DNA of 64,000 bases, from NCBI GenBank assembly GCA_963757565.1, contig CAVWSB010000011.1:1550001-1614000 (forward strand). The letters run 5' to 3'. Under the pieces are notes generated by a model that worked only from the letters and a program-made list of their open reading frames with translations, searched no databases and was not told the origin of the DNA. This stretch comes from PALSA-894 sp963757565. GTDB lineage: Bacteria; Pseudomonadota; Alphaproteobacteria; Rhizobiales; Xanthobacteraceae. Positions within the stretch are counted from its first letter, which is position 1; the number at the start of each line of letters is the position of its first letter. This document shows positions 17,861-26,799 of this stretch, piece by piece. Made by a program: the position numbers and the translations under genes.

Positions 17861-18630
17861 TGCATCTTCACCCCGACGCGGAAACGGCCGGCGTCCGCCT
17901 GATCGCTCACGAGACACTCGGCTCGACCAACGCGGAGGCACTGGACCGTGCTCGCGCAGGCGAGGCGGGACCGCTCTGGATGACGGCTGCGCGGCAGACC
18001 GCGGGTCGTGGCCGGCGCGCCAACGCATGGATTTCCGAGCCCGGCAACCTTTATGCGAGCCTGCTGCTGACCGATGCGGGGCCTGCGGTGCATCTGCCGG
18101 AGCTTTGTTTCGTGGTGGCGCTGGGGGTGCGGGACGCCGTCTGTGCGGTCGCGCCGCAGCTTGCCGCGAAGCTCAAGCTGAAATGGCCAAATGACATTCT
18201 GCTCGACGGCGCGAAGCTCATCGGCATCCTGATCGAGGCGGAGAGCATCGGTGGCAGGACCGCGACCGCGGTCGGCATCGGTGTGAACTGCGCGCATCAT
18301 CCGGACAATCTCGCCTATCCGGCGACTGACCTCGCGGCCCACGGCGCCGGGGTAACGCCAGCGAACCTGATAGCGGCGCTGTCGCGCACCATGATGGCGC
18401 GCCTTGCTCAATGGAACCGGGGCGCGGGCTTTGCGGCGATCCGCGCCGAATGGCTGGTCCATGCAGCCGGCATCGGCAGCGAAATCCATGTGCGCCTGCC
18501 TGACCGCGAACTGACCGGCACATTCGAGACGCTCGATCGCATCGGCCGGCTGATGCTGCGCATGCCTGCGGGCACGCTTGAGGCGATCACGGTCGGCGAA
18601 GTGTTCGCCCCGGCGCGGGTCCAGGCCTGA
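17860..18630 (+). CDS. birA: Biotin--[acetyl-CoA carboxylase] ligase (BirA, no DNA-binding domain)
   Basis: This enzyme activates biotin with ATP and attaches it to the carboxyl-carrier protein of acetyl-CoA carboxylase and similar enzymes. The 256-residue protein has the catalytic loop in the form AGRGRRANAWISEPGNLYASLLL (residues about 47-69), the KLKWPNDILLDGAKLIGILIE segment with the conserved lysine, and GIGVNC. There is no N-terminal helix-turn-helix, so it is a monofunctional ligase that cannot repress biotin genes directly. ATG 17860 overlaps the nuoN stop, and its TGA overlaps the rnj ATG. The same order nuoN-birA-rnj is usual in this group of bacteria. Confidence 0.95.
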   Translation: MHLHPDAETAGVRLIAHETLGSTNAEALDRARAGEAGPLWMTAARQTAGRGRRANAWISEPGNLYASLLLTDAGPAVHLPELCFVVALGVRDAVCAVAPQLAAKLKLKWPNDILLDGAKLIGILIEAESIGGRTATAVGIGVNCAHHPDNLAYPATDLAAHGAGVTPANLIAALSRTMMARLAQWNRGAGFAAIRAEWLVHAAGIGSEIHVRLPDRELTGTFETLDRIGRLMLRMPAGTLEAITVGEVFAPARVQA

Positions 18631-20294
18631 TGGCCACCGAACTTCTGTTTGCGCCGCTTGGCGGCGTCGGCGAAATCGGGATGAACCTCGCGCTCTATGG
18701 ACTCGGCGAGGGAACGAAGCGCCAGTGGATCGCGGTCGATCTCGGCGTTTCGTTCGCGGGCGACGACCTGCCCGGCATCGATCTGATCATGCCGGACATC
18801 GCCTTCCTGATCGAGCAGCGGCGCAATCTTCTGGGCCTGGTGTTGACTCACGCGCACGAGGATCATTTCGGCGCGCTTCTCGACCTGTGGCCTCGCCTGC
18901 GCTGCCCGGTTTACGCAACGCCGTTCACCGCCGCGCTGTTCGAGGCCAAGCGCCTCTCCGAGCCGCTCGCGCCCGACGTGCCGGTGAAGGTCATGCCACT
19001 GGGCAGCCGCTTCACGCTCGGGGACTTCGACATCGAGCTTTGCTCGGTGTCGCACTCGATCCCGGAATCGAACGCGCTGATCATCCGCACGCCCCTTGGC
19101 AATGTGCTGCACACCGGCGACTGGAAGCTCGATCCGACGCCGGTGATTGGTCCGCCGACCGACGAGGCGAAGCTGCGGGCGCTGGGCGACGAGGGTTGCC
19201 TCGCGATGATCGGCGATTCCACCAACGCGGTGCGCGATGGACGCTCGCCTTCCGAAATGGATGTGGCAAAGACGCTGCGCGAACTGATCGTGCAAGCGAA
19301 AGGCCGTGTCGCGGTCACGACGTTCGCCTCCAACGTGGCGCGCATGCGCGGGGTCGCGGAAGCGGCCGCCGCGGCGGGGCGCGAGGTCGTGGTGGTCGGT
19401 CGCGCTATGGCGCGGGTCGAGCAGGTCGCGCGCGAGACCGGCTATCTCGACGGGATCAATGATTTCCGCTCAGTGGAAGCCTATGGCTACCTGCCGCACG
19501 ACAAGGTCGTGGCGCTGTGTACCGGAAGCCAGGGGGAGCCGCGTGCGGCGGTCGCGCGCATTGCCGAAGATCAACACCCGAACGTGACGCTCTCGCAGGG
19601 CGACACCGTGATCTTCTCGTCGCGCACCATTCCGGGCAACGAGAAGGCGGTCGGCAAGCTGATCAACGGGCTGGTGCGGCAGGGCATCGAGGTCATCACC
19701 GACCGGACCCATCCGCTGGTGCACGTTTCCGGTCATCCGCGCCGCGCGGAGATGGAGGAGCTTTACCGCTGGGTGCGCCCGCGTATCGCCATCCCGGTGC
19801 ACGGAGAGGCGCTGCATCTTTCCGAGCACGCCAAGCTCGCACGCGCGGCCGGTGTTGGCGAGGTGGTGCTGTGCGGTGATGGCGATCTGGTGCGGCTCGC
19901 GCCGGATCCGGCCGGCGTGATCGACGAGGTCCCGGCCGCGCGGCTCTACAAGGATGGCGCGCTGCTCATTTCCGCGGAATCCCGCACCGTCGCGGACCGG
20001 CGGCGGCTGAGCTTCTCCGGCATCGTCATCGTCGCCATGGCGTTATCGGACAAGGGCCAGATGGTCTCGGATCCAGACGTCGAACTGATCGGCATCCCCG
20101 AGCTGAATGCCGACAAGCAGTCGATGCACGCGATCGCCTACGATGCCGTGCTGGAAACCTTTGAATCGCTGCCCAAGCCGCGCCGCCGCGATCCACAGGC
20201 GGTCGAAGAGTCCATCAAGCGTGCGGTGCGCGCCGCGATCTCGGGGCACTGGCAAAAGAAGCCGATATGCCTCGTGCAGGTCTTGACGGTATAA
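18630..20294 (+). CDS. rnj: Ribonuclease J
   Basis: A metallo-beta-lactamase/beta-CASP ribonuclease with 5'-3' exo- and endonuclease activity, used for RNA maturation and turnover. The 554-residue protein has the zinc motif LTHAHEDHFGAL (His74, His76, Asp78, His79), a later HTGDWKLDPTP with the ligand His and Asp, the beta-CASP GSQGEPRAA segment, and HVSGHPRRAEMEELYRWV. The C-terminal domain is the family's short beta-fold end. ATG 18630 overlaps the birA stop (TGATG). In alphaproteobacteria RNase J contributes to 16S and 23S rRNA 5' maturation. Confidence 0.95.
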   Translation: MATELLFAPLGGVGEIGMNLALYGLGEGTKRQWIAVDLGVSFAGDDLPGIDLIMPDIAFLIEQRRNLLGLVLTHAHEDHFGALLDLWPRLRCPVYATPFTAALFEAKRLSEPLAPDVPVKVMPLGSRFTLGDFDIELCSVSHSIPESNALIIRTPLGNVLHTGDWKLDPTPVIGPPTDEAKLRALGDEGCLAMIGDSTNAVRDGRSPSEMDVAKTLRELIVQAKGRVAVTTFASNVARMRGVAEAAAAAGREVVVVGRAMARVEQVARETGYLDGINDFRSVEAYGYLPHDKVVALCTGSQGEPRAAVARIAEDQHPNVTLSQGDTVIFSSRTIPGNEKAVGKLINGLVRQGIEVITDRTHPLVHVSGHPRRAEMEELYRWVRPRIAIPVHGEALHLSEHAKLARAAGVGEVVLCGDGDLVRLAPDPAGVIDEVPAARLYKDGALLISAESRTVADRRRLSFSGIVIVAMALSDKGQMVSDPDVELIGIPELNADKQSMHAIAYDAVLETFESLPKPRRRDPQAVEESIKRAVRAAISGHWQKKPICLVQVLTV

Positions 20295-20326
20295 TTCGGG
20301 CGCCGGGCCGCAGGAGAGATTTCGAC

Positions 20327-20731
20327 ATGATCGGCCGTCTCAATCACGTTGCTATCGCGGTCGGCGACATCGCCAAGGCGAGCAAACTTTATCGCGACAC
20401 GCTCGGAGCCGAGGTGTCGGCCGTCGTTCCACAGCCGGACCATGGCGTGAACACCGTCTTCATCACGCTGCCGAACACGAAGATCGAACTACTCGAACCG
20501 CTTGGCGAAAACTCGCCGATCGCGAAATTTCTCGAGCGCAACCCGGACGGCGGCATTCATCACATCTGCTACGAGGTGGACGACATCCTCGGCGCGCGCG
20601 ACAAGCTCAAGTCCGATGGCGCGCGGGTGCTGGGCGACGGCAATCCGAAGATCGGCGCGCACGGCAAGCCTGTGCTGTTCCTGCATCCGAAGGACTTTTG
20701 CGGCACGCTGGTCGAAATCGAGCAGGCATGA
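20327..20731 (+). CDS. mce: Methylmalonyl-CoA epimerase
   Basis: This enzyme interconverts the R and S forms of methylmalonyl-CoA in propionyl-CoA breakdown, feeding the B12-dependent mutase. The 134-residue protein is a vicinal oxygen chelate fold. LNHVAIAVGDIAKASKLYRD gives the first metal His. Later stretches are TKIELLEPLGENSPIAKFLERNPDGGIHHICYEVDD with further ligands, and CGTLVEIEQ with the last glutamate. ATG 20327 has CAGGAGAG just upstream; the longer frame from 20267 overlaps the rnj end and lacks family sequence. It lies 32 bp after rnj. Confidence 0.95.
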   Translation: MIGRLNHVAIAVGDIAKASKLYRDTLGAEVSAVVPQPDHGVNTVFITLPNTKIELLEPLGENSPIAKFLERNPDGGIHHICYEVDDILGARDKLKSDGARVLGDGNPKIGAHGKPVLFLHPKDFCGTLVEIEQA

Positions 20732-20742
20732 TCTTTCTTATC

Positions 20743-20762
20743 CCTCCCCTTCCTGGGGGAGG
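20743..20762 (+). promoter_or_regulatory. Hairpin between mce and the DUF1467 gene
   Basis: CCTCCCC (20743-20749) and GGGGAGG (20756-20762) form a 7-bp stem in the 43-bp gap. The right arm ends just before the ribosome-binding site AGGAG of the next gene. It may be a partial terminator or an RNA processing signal; there is no T-run. Confidence 0.3.
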
Positions 20763-20774
20763 CAGGAGACCGAG

Positions 20775-21050
20775 ATGGCCTGGACCACCGCCACCGCGAT
20801 CTACGTCCTGATCTGGTGGGTGGTGCTGTTCGGCGTGCTGCCGTTCGGCGTTCGCAACGCAAGCGAGGACGGGGTCGCGATCGAGGCGGGGAATGACCCA
20901 GGCGCGCCGACTGAATTTACGATGCGGCGCAAGCTGATCGCGACAACAATCGTGGCGACGATCCTGTTTGCGATCTGCTGGCTGATTTACGAATTTCGCC
21001 TCGTAACTCTCGACGATCTCGGCACGCTGTGGGGACTGCTCGGACGTTAG
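20775..21050 (+). CDS. DUF1467 family membrane protein
   Basis: The 91-residue product matches the DUF1467 pattern: a first helix with TAIYVLIWWVVLFGVLPFGVR, a short polar loop (GVAIEAGNDPGAPTEFTMRRK) and a second helix (IATTIVATILFAICWLIYEF). The function is unknown. The family often sits after rnj and mce in Rhizobiales, as it does here. ATG 20775 has GGCAGGAG upstream. The stop overlaps by 4 bp the end of the convergent peptide-transporter ATPase gene on the minus strand. Confidence 0.9.
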   Translation: MAWTTATAIYVLIWWVVLFGVLPFGVRNASEDGVAIEAGNDPGAPTEFTMRRKLIATTIVATILFAICWLIYEFRLVTLDDLGTLWGLLGR

Positions 21051-22084
21051 ATGCGACCTTCTTCCACCGCATGACAGGCGACTGTCGCGGCGCCGGCCGG
21101 CAGCGCGAGGGGACGCTCGACACGACAACGCTGGTTCGCGAATGGGCAACGCGGGTGGAACGCGCAGCCGGGCGGCGGATCGATCGGGTTCGGGACTTCG
21201 CCCTCGACCGGCTTGCGCTTGCGCCCGGTCAGATCGAGATCTGGCACAGCGTCGAGCAGCATCCGCGTATAGGGATGCCGCGGCTTGCGCGAACATCTCG
21301 CGCGCAGGCGCGACCTCGACGAGACGGCCGAGGTACATCACGCCGATGCGGTTCGCCATGTGGCGCACGACCGCGAGGTTGTGGCTGATGAACAGGTAGG
21401 TGAGCCCGAAGCGGTCCTGCAGGTCGCGCATCAGGTTGAGGATCTGCGCCTGCACCGACACGTCGAGCGCGGAGGTCGGCTCGTCGCAGACGATGAATTC
21501 GGGATTGCAGGCAAGCGCGCGCGCGATCGCGATGCGCTGGCGCTGTCCGCCGGAGAATTCGTGCGGATATTTCACCCCGTCGGCGGGATCGAGTCCGACC
21601 AGCTTGAGTAGGTCGCCGACCTGCGTTTGCGGTTTCTGCGCCAGATTGCGCGATGCCAAAGGCGCGGATCGGCTCGGCGATGATGTCGAGCGCGCGCCAG
21701 CGCGAATTGAGGCTCGCGTAGGGGTCCTGGAACACCATCTGGATGCGGCGGCGCAGCCGGCGGCGTTCGGAGTCGTGCTTGCGGTCGCTCATCGACACGC
21801 CGTCGATGATGACCTCGCCGGCGGTGGGCGGGATCAGGCCGACGACCATCTTGGCGACGGTCGATTTGCCCGAACCGGATTCACCGACCAGCGCGAAGGT
21901 CTCGCGCTTCGCGATCGAAAAGGTCACGTCGGAGGCGGCAGTCAGCAGGCGACGCGGGAGCCGCTTCGGTGATCCGGTTAAGCCAGGGCTTTGACACATC
22001 GAACACGCGGCCGAGACCCTTCACCTCGACCAGCGGTCTCGCGGGGTCCGGTGCCGCTGCAACTGTCGGCGCGGCCATGCTCAT
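21047..22084 (-). pseudogene. dppF: Peptide ABC transporter ATP-binding protein (DppF/OppF type), three frameshifts
   Basis: The second ATPase of a Dpp/Opp-type importer. The intended protein of about 345 residues has the Walker A motif GESGSGKST, the family Q-loop MVFQDPYASLNSR, the ABC signature EFSGGQRQRIAIARALA, Walker B FIVCDEPTSALDVSVQAQI, and the C-terminal oligopeptide-transporter extension with CAFHPRCPFANQRC, whose cysteines fit the [4Fe-4S] site known for this group. One extra base near each of 21964, 21648 and 21287 breaks the frame. Between breaks the sequence is family-like. ATG 22084 overlaps the stop of the other ATPase (ATGA). Confidence 0.85.
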
Positions 22085-23094
22085 AGCGCCGCCGCCGTGA
22101 CCGGGAAGGGGTGATAGAGCCAGCACGCGACCTGCGACTGCTGTTCCGGCTGCAATTCGGGCCGGAAGGTCGGGCAGGGCGTGAACGCGCGCGGACAGCG
22201 CGGATGAAACGCGCAGCCGGACGGGATCGCGGTGAGGCGCGGCATCGAGCCGGGGATCTGCACCAGCCGGTCGCTTTCGCCGGTCAGCGACGGGATCGAG
22301 CCCATCAGGCCCTGCGTATAGGGATGCAGCGGCGCCTTGATGACGTCGCGCACCGGACCGATCTCGGCGATACGGCCGGCATACATCACGGCGACGCGGT
22401 CGGCGGTTTCGGCGATCACGCCCATGTCGTGGGTGATCAGCATCACGGCGGCGCCGTGCTGCGCGGCACAGGCGCTTGAGCAGCGCGATGATCTGCGCCT
22501 GCACCGAGACATCGAGCGCGGTGGTCGGTTCGTCGGCGATCACGAGTTCCGGCTCGGCTGCGAGCGCAAGCGCCAGCACGACGCGCTGGCGCATGCCGCC
22601 GGAAAATTGATGCGGATAGGCGTCGATGCGCGTCTCCGGCGCGGGAATGCCGACTTCGGTCGAGCAGCGCGAGCGCCTTGTTGCGCGCCTGCGATGCCGA
22701 GAGGTTGGTGTGCGTCGTGATGGTTTCGACCAGCTGGTCGCCGATGCGGTAGAGCGGATTGAGGCTGGTGAGCGGATCCTGGAACACCATGCCGATGCGC
22801 TTGCCGCGGATTTTGCGCATTTCGTCTCGGCGGCAGGTTGTCGATGCGCATGCCGCGCAGCAGGACTTCGCCGCCCGCGATGCGGCCGGGCGGCTCGATC
22901 AGTCCGATGATCGCGGTGCCGGTGATCGACTTGCCGGCGCCGGATTCGCCGACGACGCCAAGCACTTCGCCCGGCGCGATGTCGAATGACACATCATCGA
23001 TCGCGGTCAGCGTGCCGCGCCGGGTCGGAAATTCGACCCTGAAGATCGCGAACACTGAGGACGGATCGGGCGTGCAGTCATCGCGACGCGTCAT
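22081..23094 (-). pseudogene. dppD: Peptide ABC transporter ATP-binding protein (DppD/OppD type), three frameshifts
   Basis: The first ATPase of the importer. The intended product of about 337 residues has the Walker A motif GESGAGKSITG, the MVFQDPLTSLNPLYRIG stretch, the ABC signature QFSGGMRQRVVLALALA, Walker B LVIADEPTTALDVSVQAQI, ITHDMGV, and a C-terminal CAFHPRCPRAFTPCP cysteine region. Extra bases lie near 22827 (ccg-A-gac), 22661 (ctc-G-acc) and 22468 (ctg-T-gcc). ATG 23094 overlaps the permease stop (ATGA), so the genes form one transcript with coupled translation. Confidence 0.85.
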
Positions 23095-24051
23095 CGAGCC
23101 TCGGGTTGAGCGCGTCGCGCAGCCAGTCGCCGAGCAGGTTGACCGACAGCACCAGCGCCGCGAGCGTGATGCCGGGGAAGATCGCGATCCACCATTCGCC
23201 GGCGAACAGGTACTTCTGCCCGATCTGGATCAGCGTGCCGAGCGAGGGCTGGGTCGAGGGCAGGCCGACGCCGAGGAACGACAGCGTCGCCTCGGTGATG
23301 ATCGCGAGCGCGAGATTGATGGTGGCGATCACCAGCACCGGCCCGATCACGTTCGGCAGCACGTGGCGGAACAGGATCAGTGACCGGGCGGATGCCGATC
23401 AGCCGCGCGGCCAGCACATAGTCCTTGTTCTTCTCGACCAGCGTCGAGCCGCGCACCGTGCGCGCATACTGCACCCAGAACGACAGGCCGATCGACAGCA
23501 CCATCACCCAGAACACGACCTGCTCGTTGCGCTGCTCGCCGAACAGCGCGCGCGAGACGCCGTCGATCAGCATCGCGATCAGGATCGCCGGGAAGGTGCT
23601 CTGGATGTCGCCGGCGCGCATGATGAGCGCATCGATCGTGCCGCCGGCGTAGCCGGCGATCAGGCCGAGCGCGATGCCGAGCAGGCCGGCGAACAGCGTC
23701 GCCATCACGCCGATCGCGATCGACTGGCGCGAGCCGTAGAGGATGGTCGAGAAGACGTCGCGCCCCTGATCGTCGGTGCCGAGCAGGAAGCGGCATCGTC
23801 CGCCCTCCATCCAGACCGGCGGATTGTGCGAGTTGAGGATGCTGAGTTGCGCGCAGGTCGTAGGGATTCTTGCGGCGCGATCCAGCGGCGCGAGCAAGCG
23901 CCGCGACCACGATGACCAGCGTGACGAGCGCCGCCACGATGGTGATCCGCGAATGCAGGAACGAATAGACGATGTCGCTGTCGAGGATCGTCGCGAGGCG
24001 CGACGGTCGGCGCATGCGGACGACGGGCGGTGTCTCGGATGTCGCGCTCAT
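23091..24051 (-). pseudogene. dppC: Peptide ABC transporter permease (DppC/OppC type), about five frameshifts
   Basis: The inner-membrane permease of the importer. After a polar start (SATSETPPVVRMRRPSRL) come a first helix, a periplasmic loop with RFLLGTDDQGRDVFSTILYGSRQSI, and the conserved C-terminal permease core, including the EAA-type loop before LILFRHVLPNVIGPVLV and LSFLGVGLPSTQPSLG. Four surplus bases are packed into about 45 bp (near 23898, 23882, 23869 and 23853), and another lies near 23381. Removing them gives LLAPLIAPQNPYDLAQLSIL, the normal family sequence. It ends in an ATGA overlap with dppD. Confidence 0.83.
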
Positions 24052-24053
24052 CG

Positions 24054-25033
24054 TCAGGCCGGCCGCGCGTCGATGCGAATGCGCGGATCGACCACCGCGT
24101 AGAGCAGGTCGACGATCAGGTTGATGGTCACGAAGATGAAGGCGACCAGCAGCAGATAGGCCGACATGATCGGGATATCGACATTCTGCACCGCCTGCAG
24201 GAACAGGAGGCCCATGCCGGGCCACTGGAACACGCTCTCGGTGATCAGCGCGAAGGCGATGATCGAGCCGAGCTGCAGGCCCGCGATGGTCATGACCGGC
24301 ACCAGCGTGTTCTTCAGCGCATGGCCGAAATTCACGGCGCGGTCGGTCAGGCCGCGCGCGCGCGCGAACTTGATGTAGTCGGTGCGCAGCACCTCGAGCA
24401 TCTCGCCGCGCACGAGGCGCATGATCAGCGTCATCTGGAACAGGCCGAGCGTGATCGCCGGCAGGATCAGCGCCTTGAGGCCGGAGGCCGTGAGCAGGCC
24501 GGTGGTCCAGAAGCCGATGCGCGACGACGTCGCCGCGCCCGAACGAGGGCAGCGAGTGCAGCGTCACCGGAAACAGGAAGATCAGCAGGATGCCGATCAG
24601 GAATGTCGGCAGCGAAATGCCGATCAGCGACGCGGCGAGAAACACGTTCGACAGGATCGAGCGGCGATGCAGCGCCGTGTAGACGCCCATCGGAATGCCG
24701 ACGAGCAGCGAGAACAGCGCGGAGACGAACGCCAGCTCCATCGTGGCCGGGAAGCGATCAGCGATCAGGTCGATCACCGGCTGTCTTGAACTGGTAGGAA
24801 TTGCCGAAATTCAGCCGTGCGGCGTCGCCGACGAAGTGCGACGAACTGGATCGGGATCGGATCGTTGAGCCCGAGCTGCTCGCGCAGCGCGGCGCGCTCC
24901 GCGGCCTGGTCTCGATGCCGACCATCTGGTTGACCGGGTCGCCGACGAAGCGGAACAGCGTGAACGCGATCAGCGCCACCGTGAGCATCACGACGATGGC
25001 CTGCAGCAGGCGGCGGATGATGAAGGCGAGCAT
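24054..25033 (-). pseudogene. dppB: Peptide ABC transporter permease (DppB/OppB type), four frameshifts
   Basis: The partner permease, about 325 residues as intended. It has the family start MLAFIIRRLLQAIVVMLTVALIAFTLFRFVGDP, then MGVYTALHRRSILSN, LILPAITLGLFQMTLIMRLVRGEMLEVLRTDYIKFARARGL (the EAA region) and a C-terminal LLYAVVDPRIR. Breaks lie near 24907 (a base missing), 24839, 24784 and 24537 (one extra each). It starts 57 bp downstream of a strong terminator that follows the binding-protein genes, and ends 2 bp before dppC. Confidence 0.84.
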
Positions 25034-25089
25034 TCCGTCAGCGCACTCGTTCCCCGCGACGGTACACGCCGCCGCCTGACGACACAACG

Positions 25090-25117
25090 AAAAAGGCCGG
25101 GCGTTTGGCCCGGCCTT
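25090..25117 (-). terminator. Strong intrinsic terminator between the binding-protein and permease genes
   Basis: AAGGCCGGGC and GCCCGGCCTT (25093-25102 and 25108-25117) form a perfect 10-bp stem around GTTTG. On the minus strand the hairpin is followed by five T residues (A-run 25090-25094). It lies 22 bp after the stop of the second binding protein and before dppB. Partial termination here would give more binding protein than transporter, a common arrangement in such operons. Confidence 0.85.
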
Positions 25118-25138
25118 CGCGGTCGCATCCTCGCGTCC

Positions 25139-26732
25139 CTATTCCTTGCGGAACCAGTAGAACAGGATCTGGTTGTCGGCGCGCTGCACGATCTTCATTT
25201 TCTTCGACGACGCCCCAGGCGAGCGCCTGCTGGTGCAGCGGGATATAGCCCCAGTCCTGCTCCTGCCCGATCTCGTAGGCTTCCTCGATCATCTGGTCGC
25301 GCTTGGCCGCGTCGGTCTCGACAAGAACCGCCTTGGTCAATTCCTCGACCTTCGGGATTGCAGTAGTTGCCGACGTTGTTGTTGCCGCCGCCGCCCTTCT
25401 CGTCGCGGCAGCGGTACATGTTGGCGAGGATGTTCCAGCTGTCGAACGATCCGGGCGTCCAGCCGAGCAGGTAGAACGAGGTGTCGTAGCCGCCCGACAC
25501 GAGGATCTTGGCGAAGTACTTCGCCTTCGGCTGCGCCAGCAGGTTGATCTTGACGCCGATGCGCGCGAGCATCGCGGTCGACCGCCTGGCAGATCGCCTC
25601 ATCGTTGACGTAGCGATCGTTCGGGCAGTCCATCGTCACCTCGAAGCCGTTCGGATAGCCGGCTTCGGCGAGCAGCTTCTTGGCCTCCGCCGGGATCGGC
25701 CTTCGGACGCGTGAAGTCCTTGGCGAGCGGGAAACAGCAGCGGCGAGATCATCAGCGCGGACGGCACCGCCGCCTTGCGCATGACTTTGTCGGCGATCGC
25801 GTTCTCGTCGATCGCCAGATAGAACGCCTTGCGTACGCGAACGTCCTTGAACGGGTTCTTGCCCTTGACGTTCGAATATTTCAGCTCGTCGCGATACTGG
25901 TCGAAGCCGAGGAAGATCGTGCGCAGCTCCGGTCCCTGCATGACATGCGCGTTCGCGCTCGCGTTGACGCGCTCGACATCCTGCAGCGGGATCGGATCGG
26001 CAAAATCGACATCGCCCGAGAGCAGCGCGGCGACGCGCGTCGCGTCGTTCGAGATGGTCGTGAAGATCACCTCGTCGAGATTGTGCTCCGGCTTGCCCCA
26101 CCAGTTCGGGTTGGGCTTGAACACCGTCTTCACGCCGGCCTGATGTTCGGTGATGATGAAGGGGCCGGTGCCGTTGGCATGCAGCGCCGCATAGCTTTGC
26201 TGCTGTCCGGCCTGCGGCTGCGGCTCGACCGAACCGTTCGCCTCCGCCCACTTCTTCGACATGATGTACCAGGTGTCCCACTCGTAATGCAGGATCGGGA
26301 TTCGGGCTCGGCAGGACGAAATCGACGGTGTAGTCGTCGACCTTCACGGCTTTGGTGCCGGCCGGCTGGATACGCGTCTTGATGTCGGAGGCCGGCTTGA
26401 ACGAGCGCTCGGCCGAGAACACCACGTCGTCGGCGGTGAAGTCCTCGCCGTTCTGGAACTTGACGCCCTTGCGCAGGTGGAAGCGCCAGCGCGTCGGCTC
26501 GACCTGTCTCCCAGCTCTCGGCGAGGCCCGGGATGATCTTGAGGTCCTTGTCGCGCTTGGTCAGGCCCTCATAGACGTTGCCGAGCATGCCGTGCGTGAA
26601 GGTCTCGTTGAGCGAGTAGGGATCGAGCGATTTCAGGTCGCCCTGGAAGGCGAACCGGAAGGTTGCCGCGCTGGCAGGCACAAGGGAAGCCGCCGCAATG
26701 GCGGCGGCGAGCAGAACAGTTCTCAATGTCAT
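25139..26732 (-). pseudogene. Peptide-binding protein of the ABC importer, second copy, seven frameshifts
   Basis: A periplasmic SBP family 5 protein, about 528 residues when read through. It starts with a clear signal peptide (LRTVLLAAAIAAASLVPASAA). It is a close paralogue of the upstream copy over its whole length, by eye about four residues in five identical. Shared stretches include GMLGNVYEGLTKRDKDLKII, KTRIQPAGTKAVKVDDYTVD and YDTSFYLLGWTPGSFDSWN. Seven single extra bases lie near 26507, 26298, 25730, 25693, 25579, 25354 and 25202; the paralogue fixes the intended residues at several (Q at 26507, T at 25579). The upstream copy has only two breaks, both near its N-terminus. Ligand unknown; peptides are likely from the transporter family. 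Confidence 0.85.
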
Positions 26733-26799
26733 GATTGCCCCGTTGTGATTCAGGCGCGCCACGCCTTGCAGCATCGCGCGCCCGATCGAATTGATCAGT

